Positions 58,681-64,000 of a stretch of DNA of 64,000 bases are shown here, in pieces; position 1 is the first letter of the stretch, and each line of letters begins with the position of its first letter. Made by a program: the position numbers and the translations under genes. Origin of the DNA: M0103 sp040386155 (GTDB lineage: Bacteria > Bacteroidota > Bacteroidia > Flavobacteriales_D > Crocinitomicaceae). The DNA lies in NCBI GenBank assembly GCA_040386155.1, contig JAZKFZ010000003.1, forward strand, positions 1-64,000. Direction: 5' to 3'. The notes beneath the pieces are model-generated. The model ran no database searches and was not told the origin of the DNA. It saw only the letters and a list, made by a program, of their open reading frames with translations.

Positions 58681-60138
58681 ATGACAGCAGAAATTAAAGA
58701 TAAATACGAAGTAGTAATTGGTTTGGAAGTGCATGCGCAAATGCTCACAAAATCAAAAGCTTACTCTTCAGACATTAACGAATATGGTGCAATGCCCAAT
58801 ACGAATGTGAGTGTTATCACACTTGGACATCCGGGAACATTGCCAGTGATGAATAAAAAAACCATCGAATTCGCTATCAAATTAGGCTTGGCGTGTGGAT
58901 GTGACATCGCTGAGAATCAATATTTTGCTCGAAAAAATTATTTTTATCCCGATTTACCGAAAGGATATCAAATTACACAAGATAAAACGCCGATTTGCAC
59001 TGGTGGAAGTATTTTCATCAAAACAGAAGAGGGGGGAGAAAAAGAGATTCAATTGACCAGAATTCACATGGAAGAGGATGCGGGGAAAAGCATTCACGAT
59101 GTTGATTTATACGATACTTTAGTCGATTTGAATCGGGCTGGAACGCCATTGTTAGAGATTGTTTCTGAACCAGATTTGCGATCATCTCAAGAGGCGTACA
59201 ACTATTTAACAGAAGTTCGGAAATTAGTACGCTACCTTGATATTTGTGATGGCAACATGGAAGAAGGTTCTTTGCGTTGCGATGCGAATGTTTCGGTACG
59301 TTTGAAAGGCGCCCCTGAGTTTGGAACAAAGGTGGAAGTGAAAAACATGAACTCGATTCGAAATGTGCAACGTGCTATCGAATTTGAAGTAGAACGACAA
59401 ATTGAAGCAGTTGAAAAAGGCGAAAATATTCCACAAGAAACACGCTCTTTTGATGCCTTGAAAGGAATCACGATCTCCATGCGCTCAAAAGAGGCAGCAA
59501 ATGATTATCGTTATTTTCCGGAGCCCGACTTACAACCGATTCTTGTAGATGAAAAATCAATCAATGCTGTACGCGCAGAAATGCCTGCGTTGCCAAGAGA
59601 ATTGTTTTTGAAATACACTAATGAACTTGGTTTATCTGCCTACGACGCAACGAATTTGACCGATTTGAAAGGTGTGGCCCTGTACTACGAAGATTTAATT
59701 CGTCACACTCAAAACTTCAAGTCGGCAGCGAATTGGGTAATGGGTGATGTGAAGTCGTATTTGAATGAATTCGGGGTTGAGATTGAAGATTTTCCGCTTT
59801 CTACTGAACGATTGGCTGGATTAATTACCTTGATCGATGAAGGAAAAGTGTCCAACTCTAGCGCTTCACAGAAAATATTTCCTGCCTTACTGAATGACCA
59901 AAACTTAAGCGCTATGGAAGCTGCAGAGCAATTAAATCTGATACAAGATTCTAGTGAGGATGGTTTATTGGCATTTATTAACGAAGTGTTGAAGCAACAT
60001 CCAAGCGAGGTGGAACGTTATAGAACTGGCGAAAAACAATTGACAGGATTTTTCATGGGACAGCTAATGCGTGTTTCTGGAGGAAAAGCTGATCCAAAAA
60101 TTGCAAATGCCTTATTAAGAAAACAGTTAGACGCATGA
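58681..60138 (+). CDS. gatB: Asp-tRNA(Asn)/Glu-tRNA(Gln) amidotransferase subunit B
   Basis: Subunit of GatCAB that amidates Glu-tRNA(Gln) or Asp-tRNA(Asn). The 485 residues are the normal size. The kinase-like region shows VVIGLEVHAQMLTKSKAYS (residues 11-29), ARKNYFYPDLPKGYQITQ and HMEEDAGKSIHD. The helical domain and tail end with the GatB/YqeY domain (LRVSGGKADPKIANALLRKQLDA region). The ATG at 58681 is chosen over a start 75 bp upstream because the family begins immediately before KDKYEVVIGLE. It overlaps the TlpA lipoprotein gene by 4 bp. Confidence 0.97.
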   Translation: MTAEIKDKYEVVIGLEVHAQMLTKSKAYSSDINEYGAMPNTNVSVITLGHPGTLPVMNKKTIEFAIKLGLACGCDIAENQYFARKNYFYPDLPKGYQITQDKTPICTGGSIFIKTEEGGEKEIQLTRIHMEEDAGKSIHDVDLYDTLVDLNRAGTPLLEIVSEPDLRSSQEAYNYLTEVRKLVRYLDICDGNMEEGSLRCDANVSVRLKGAPEFGTKVEVKNMNSIRNVQRAIEFEVERQIEAVEKGENIPQETRSFDALKGITISMRSKEAANDYRYFPEPDLQPILVDEKSINAVRAEMPALPRELFLKYTNELGLSAYDATNLTDLKGVALYYEDLIRHTQNFKSAANWVMGDVKSYLNEFGVEIEDFPLSTERLAGLITLIDEGKVSNSSASQKIFPALLNDQNLSAMEAAEQLNLIQDSSEDGLLAFINEVLKQHPSEVERYRTGEKQLTGFFMGQLMRVSGGKADPKIANALLRKQLDA

Positions 60139-61301
60139 TGAAATATTTTCTTCCACTTATTTTAGTGACACTACTTTTAGCTTGTAACTCAGCGGAAACG
60201 ACTGAGGTTGAAAAGGCCTTGCCAAATAACTTTTCCATTTCCGGAACAATTGCTGATGCAGAAAATACAGCGATTACATTAGAGGCAATGAGTCAAACAG
60301 GTACTATTACTGTTGCATCTGCTAAAACTGATATGAATGGGAAGTTTGAGTTACAAGGAAATATTCCAGGAATGGGCATTTACCAGTTGCGACTTGGAGA
60401 AGCGCAAGACATGGCAATTCCATTGACATTGGAGCCTAAAAATAATCTAAAGATCAATTCTTCATTTTCTACCTTCGCTTCAAAACCAAATGTAAGCGGT
60501 ACTGATTGGGCGCCAACAATGAATCAATACATGTTATTGTTCAATGATTTTCTTGTAAAACAACAATCGTTAAGCGCAGAAGCAGCCAACATGACGCAGG
60601 AAGCGATGACAAAGAAAATGTTGGTCTTACGTAAAGAGTTAGATGCATTTTCGATCGCTGCAATGAAAAGCAAGCCAGGCAGTCCTTTCAATATCATTCT
60701 TTTTTCGTCTGCTTCTCCAGTCAATGGATTTGAGACATGGGATCCAACAAATATGGATTTATTGAAATTAGTGTCGCAGGCATTTCAAGAAAAGTACAGC
60801 AACTCACCAATTGCCTCCACGATGGAAACGCAAGTGATGCAAATTGAAAGTGCTTACAATGAATATTTAAATTCAAAAGGTGGAATGAAATTGGCACCTG
60901 AAATTGATTTGAAAAATCCACGAGGGAAGGCAATTAAACTATCTTCTTTACGAGGAAAATATGTTTTAGTTGATTTTTGGGCGTCTTGGTGTGGACCATG
61001 TAGACAAGAGAATCCAAACGTAGTGCGCTTGTACAATAAATACAAAAACAAAGGATTTACCATTTATTCTGTATCTTTGGATAAAGACCCCGTTGCATGG
61101 GAAGCTGCAATTAAACAAGATGGATTAATTTGGCCGAATCATGTGAGCGACTTACTTCAATGGCAAAGTCCAATGATTTCTTTGTATGGATTCAATGGAA
61201 TTCCATACACTGTGTTGCTCGATAAAAAAGGTGAAATAATTGGAACTGGTTTGCGTGGACCAAGTTTGGAACAAAAATTGGTAGAACTGCTCGGTAATTA
61301 A
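60135..61301 (+). CDS. TlpA-type thioredoxin lipoprotein with DUF4369-like domain
   Basis: A 388-residue lipoprotein (lipobox LLLAC, Cys at about residue 17). The N-terminal ~200 residues hold a beta domain of the DUF4369 kind (FSISGTIADAENTAITLEAM) and a helical linker. The C-terminal thioredoxin domain has the redox motif WASWCGPCRQ with C286 and C289, and VDFWASWCG, GIPYTVLLDKKGEIIGTGLRG complete the fold. It is expected to reduce or oxidise envelope proteins, as TlpA and ResA do. It overlaps gatB by 4 bp and is followed 9 bp later by a paralogue. Confidence 0.92.
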   Translation: MMKYFLPLILVTLLLACNSAETTEVEKALPNNFSISGTIADAENTAITLEAMSQTGTITVASAKTDMNGKFELQGNIPGMGIYQLRLGEAQDMAIPLTLEPKNNLKINSSFSTFASKPNVSGTDWAPTMNQYMLLFNDFLVKQQSLSAEAANMTQEAMTKKMLVLRKELDAFSIAAMKSKPGSPFNIILFSSASPVNGFETWDPTNMDLLKLVSQAFQEKYSNSPIASTMETQVMQIESAYNEYLNSKGGMKLAPEIDLKNPRGKAIKLSSLRGKYVLVDFWASWCGPCRQENPNVVRLYNKYKNKGFTIYSVSLDKDPVAWEAAIKQDGLIWPNHVSDLLQWQSPMISLYGFNGIPYTVLLDKKGEIIGTGLRGPSLEQKLVELLGN

Positions 61302-61310
61302 AATTCGACT

Positions 61311-62423
61311 ATGAAAAAAATACAAATACTCTTAGCTTCATTATTTATTGCATTTGGTGCATTTTCACAAATTAAAGTGTCAATTTCAGGAAGCGTTTTT
61401 AATGCTACAACCGACTCTGTATCGCTTGCACAATATTACGGTCCAAATAATTACAAAGATTTTAAGAAAGTGCCACTCGATAAAAAAGGAAATTTTTCGA
61501 TTGAAACGGAATTGCCAAATCCAGATTTTTATGTTTTTCGCGTTGGGAATGTGCATGTTAATGTGATCTTAAGAGATGGCTCGGCTCTCAAAATCTATAG
61601 TGACGGAAAAGATATTGCTAAATTTTCAAACATTACTGGTTCAGAGGAAAGTGCCAGAATGAATGAATTTCTTCGCATGGCGCAAGATTGGGCAATCAAA
61701 CGTGAGAACGCTAATTTACAAACACAAGCCAATCCTTCGCAAGCAGATGCTATCAATCAGCAATTGACAAAAGAGTATCAGGATTTTCAAAATTTGATGA
61801 AGGAATTTGTTGTCGAGAATAAAAATTCAGCAGCCCTCATTCCAACAACTCAATTTATTGATCCTAAAAATGATTTTGCTTCGTATGAACAAATTGTTTT
61901 ACAAGTGTATGCGGCTTTCAGCGAATCACCTTCTGTACAAAATTTATACAACAACTATTTGCAGTTGAAAAAGGAAAAGGAAGCTGCTGATAGATTTGGA
62001 GCAGGAAAAGAAGCACCAGATTTTGAAGAATTGAAAGTTGATGGTAAAACTACAATGAAGTTGTCTGATTTACGTGGGAAGGTGGTATTGTTAGATTTTT
62101 GGGCTTCGTGGTGTGGACCATGTCGCAGAGAAAATCCAAATGTGGTGAAAACGTATGCTAAGTATAAAGATGCAGGATTTACAGTGATGTCGGTATCGTT
62201 GGATCGTGACAAAGCAGCTTGGTTAGCAGCCATTAAAGCTGATAATTTATCATGGCCTAATCACGTTAGCGATCTGCAACAATGGAGCAGTAAAGTTGCG
62301 CAATTGTACGGTGTTCGTGGAATTCCTTTTACAATGTTGATTGATGCGGAAGGGAAAATTATTAGTACCAACTTGAGAGGCGAACAATTGGAACAAGCAT
62401 TATCTAAAATTTACGGTTTCTAA
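61311..62423 (+). CDS. TlpA-type thioredoxin, exported, paralogue of upstream gene
   Basis: A 370-residue exported protein (signal peptide about 1-20, ending GAFSQ; no lipobox). It has the same layout as the upstream lipoprotein: an N-terminal beta domain (VSISGSVFNATTDSVSLAQYY), a helical linker and a thioredoxin domain with C268 and C271 (WASWCGPCRRENPNVVK). The two are recognisable tandem duplicates, with near-identical stretches such as the WCGPC block and WPNHVSDL. The loss of the lipid anchor suggests a soluble periplasmic division of labour. The lpxH start follows its stop without a gap. Confidence 0.92.
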   Translation: MKKIQILLASLFIAFGAFSQIKVSISGSVFNATTDSVSLAQYYGPNNYKDFKKVPLDKKGNFSIETELPNPDFYVFRVGNVHVNVILRDGSALKIYSDGKDIAKFSNITGSEESARMNEFLRMAQDWAIKRENANLQTQANPSQADAINQQLTKEYQDFQNLMKEFVVENKNSAALIPTTQFIDPKNDFASYEQIVLQVYAAFSESPSVQNLYNNYLQLKKEKEAADRFGAGKEAPDFEELKVDGKTTMKLSDLRGKVVLLDFWASWCGPCRRENPNVVKTYAKYKDAGFTVMSVSLDRDKAAWLAAIKADNLSWPNHVSDLQQWSSKVAQLYGVRGIPFTMLIDAEGKIISTNLRGEQLEQALSKIYGF

Positions 62424-63182
62424 ATGCAAGAAACAGAGCGAAAGCTTGTTTATTTTGCCTCTGATTTTCATCTTGGGGCGCCCAACTACGAGAAAAGTGT
62501 GGAACGTGAGAAGCAAATTGTTGCTTGGTTAAATTCCATTCAGTCTACCGCGAAAGAAATCTATTTAGTGGGTGACATCTTCGATTTTTGGTTCGAATAC
62601 AAGCATGCAATTCCAAAAGGTTTTGTTCGCTTACAAGGTAAAATTGCAGAACTATCGGATCAAGGCATTCCCATTCATATTTTTACTGGCAATCACGACA
62701 TGTGGATTTTTGATTACCTTCCAAAGGAATTAGGGGTTCAATTACACCGAGAATCGATCTTTGTAGAGCATTTTGGCAAGCAATTGATGATTGGACATGG
62801 TGATGGTCTTGGCCCTGGCGACAGAGGCTATAAATTCATTAAGAAAGTTTTTGAAAACAGAATTTGTCAATGGTTATTTGCACGCTTGCATCCGAATTTT
62901 GGAATTGGTCTTGCAAATTACTTCTCCAAGTCGAGTAGGGCTGCAACTGGCAAAAGCGATGAAGTTTTCAAAGGAAAGGAGCACGAATGGCTGTACATTT
63001 ATTGCAATGATGTTTTAAAGACACGTAAAATCGATTATTTCGTGTTCGGACATCGCCACCTTCCCTTAGATCTCGAATTAGAGGGAGGTTCAAAATATGT
63101 TAATTTGGGCGATTGGATTCAGTATTTTACCTATGCAAGTTTGGATGAAACAGGTTTAAAATTGAATTATTGGAAAAATTAA
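62424..63182 (+). CDS. lpxH: UDP-2,3-diacylglucosamine diphosphatase
   Basis: Calcineurin-like metallophosphoesterase that makes lipid X from UDP-2,3-diacylglucosamine in lipid A synthesis. The 252 residues carry every metal motif: SDFHLGAPNY near residue 13, LVGDIFDFWFEYK near 49-61, GNHDMW, LMIGHGDGLGPGD near residues 116-128, and FGHRHLPL near 210. The ATG directly follows the TlpA stop codon, so translation is coupled. It ends convergently with the DUF4301 gene, sharing 4 bp (TTAA). Confidence 0.94.
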   Translation: MQETERKLVYFASDFHLGAPNYEKSVEREKQIVAWLNSIQSTAKEIYLVGDIFDFWFEYKHAIPKGFVRLQGKIAELSDQGIPIHIFTGNHDMWIFDYLPKELGVQLHRESIFVEHFGKQLMIGHGDGLGPGDRGYKFIKKVFENRICQWLFARLHPNFGIGLANYFSKSSRAATGKSDEVFKGKEHEWLYIYCNDVLKTRKIDYFVFGHRHLPLDLELEGGSKYVNLGDWIQYFTYASLDETGLKLNYWKN

Positions 63183-64000
63183 GCTTTATGCGCATCTTCC
63201 AATAGATCAAGAACTGTTTTGACAGGGGTAAATGACTCATTTGGAATTTCAATAAATAAAGTAATCCAATTCGCCATTCCACCATTCCACAAACCAGGAC
63301 GCTCAATGTACTGAATAGATTTTCCACATTCTGTTTTGTTTACCACAAAATAGGCGTTTGGATCGCTAAATTGCTCTAGATCAAATTTTTCATTCGTAAA
63401 TGAAATAGGACATGCTGCTATCATAACTGGGTTGAAATGGGTGCTTTTAAGTAAAATACTTCGCTGTTGCGAATCATGACTAATTTGCGATTTTTCGATA
63501 ATTTGTTTCGAAACAACACCTTCATTTTCGATCCAAAATGGACCACCTCCGGGCTGACCTTCGTTTCGAACCATTCCACAAATTCTAATCGGTCGATTTA
63601 AGACTGCACGAATAGCCTCATTTCCTTTGATAGTATTGAGTTGATCACTATCGATAATCTGATATTTTTCGTTCAAGTTGAACAATTCACTCAAAGATGG
63701 GGCATCGAAAATCTCCTTTGCTTCTTCTCGAAACTGATTCATTAATCCACCAAGTGTAGCTAAAACTTGCTCATTAATTTCTTTCCGTGAATAGTGTTGA
63801 ACATTATCGATATTTTTAATGAAGATAAGTTCTTCCTGCACTTCATTCAGTAAGGGTAATAAAGCTCCGTGACCAGAGGGACGTGTAACGATTTGATCAT
63901 TTTTATCACGTAAAACCTCCCTATTTTCATCAAATGCAATCGAATTAGTGGATGAACTTTGATGTGAAAAATGGACTTCAAAAGTATCACCATGTAATTC
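63179..64000 (-). CDS. DUF4301 family protein, 5' end beyond window
   Basis: The C-terminal 273 residues of a DUF4301 protein; the reading frame remains open from 63179 to the window edge at 64000 and the start lies outside. The first in-window part contains RPSGHGALLPLLNEVQEEL, upstream of an internal GTG at 63841 that could be mistaken for a start. The family ending IERPGLWNGGMANWITLFIEIP is visible. Features such as VLNRPIRICGMVRNEGQPGGGPFW resemble nucleotidyltransferase-like folds, but the function is not established. It is convergent with lpxH, with a 4-bp overlap. Confidence 0.85.
   Translation of the reverse strand, partial: ELHGDTFEVHFSHQSSSTNSIAFDENREVLRDKNDQIVTRPSGHGALLPLLNEVQEELIFIKNIDNVQHYSRKEINEQVLATLGGLMNQFREEAKEIFDAPSLSELFNLNEKYQIIDSDQLNTIKGNEAIRAVLNRPIRICGMVRNEGQPGGGPFWIENEGVVSKQIIEKSQISHDSQQRSILLKSTHFNPVMIAACPISFTNEKFDLEQFSDPNAYFVVNKTECGKSIQYIERPGLWNGGMANWITLFIEIPNESFTPVKTVLDLLEDAHKA

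Overview
The window looks like the core chromosome of an AT-rich member of Bacteroidota, order Flavobacteriales; a Fluviicola- or Crocinitomix-like lineage is my guess, not a demonstrated placement. The evidence is a secreted protein ending in a type IX secretion (T9SS) sorting domain, DUF4835, DUF4199, GSCFA, DUF5916 and DUF4301 family proteins, a Rho factor with a long disordered insertion, meso-DAP peptidoglycan recycling (Mpl), lipid A genes (lpxH, lpxK), and -7 promoter boxes of the Bacteroidota form TAnnTTTG in place of E. coli-type promoters. Shine-Dalgarno sequences are not evident. No rRNA, tRNA, CRISPR array, insertion sequence, prophage or plasmid gene cluster was seen.

Layout. 1-9.2 kb, mostly minus strand: a 28-bp palindrome, a small hypothetical gene, a large T9SS-secreted adhesin-like protein, sucD, an overlapping cluster (FKBP lipoprotein, TraB/GumN protein, methyltransferase, acidic pRiA4b-type protein) and CCA-adding enzyme. 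9.3-16.6 kb: U32 peptidase-like RNA-modification protein, a secreted SGNH hydrolase with a PKD domain, then tsaC-trmD and an acyltransferase-symporter pair on the minus strand. 17-26.4 kb: rho and DUF4199, a polytopic glycosyltransferase-like protein, mpl with a small membrane protein, a DUF5916 outer-membrane protein and a probable outer-membrane protein. 26.6-38.9 kb, plus strand: ligA, dapA, nrnA-like with two FKBP lipoproteins, an M23/LysM peptidase, then a tight chain bamD-rpoZ-coaBC-DUF4835-recN-GSCFA. 39-43.5 kb: an ECF sigma factor with a membrane partner, mdh and a beta-helix lipoprotein. 43.6-51 kb: rpmE2, a TPR/WG-repeat protein with a TonB-like partner, an AAC(3)-like acetyltransferase, a winged-helix gene between two identical 68-bp repeats, an SDR, menB and a phosphatase-like protein. 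51-64 kb: a hydroxyacyl-CoA dehydrogenase, a 91-bp tandem repeat, a membrane hydrolase with a GH3 lipoprotein, purT, a GIY-YIG nuclease gene between palindromic repeats, lpxK, a purine nucleoside phosphorylase, a small CxxCGS protein, gatB, two TlpA-type thioredoxins, lpxH and a truncated DUF4301 gene.

How it fits together. Most genes are housekeeping: TCA cycle (sucD, mdh), DNA repair (ligA, recN), translation and RNA modification (trmD, tsaC, cca, gatB, rpmE2), transcription (rho, rpoZ), cofactor and purine metabolism (coaBC, menB, purT, purine nucleoside phosphorylase) and envelope building (bamD, lpxH, lpxK, mpl, M23 peptidase, PPIases, TlpA proteins). The most unusual material is non-coding. 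One family of palindromic repeats has a conserved core inside variable but self-complementary arms and surrounds a GIY-YIG nuclease gene, which suggests a nuclease-repeat partnership comparable to REP elements and their RAYTs. A second, unrelated pair of identical 68-bp elements brackets a small winged-helix regulator. In about a dozen genes the -7 promoter box ends only 3-5 nt before the start codon, implying leaderless transcripts.
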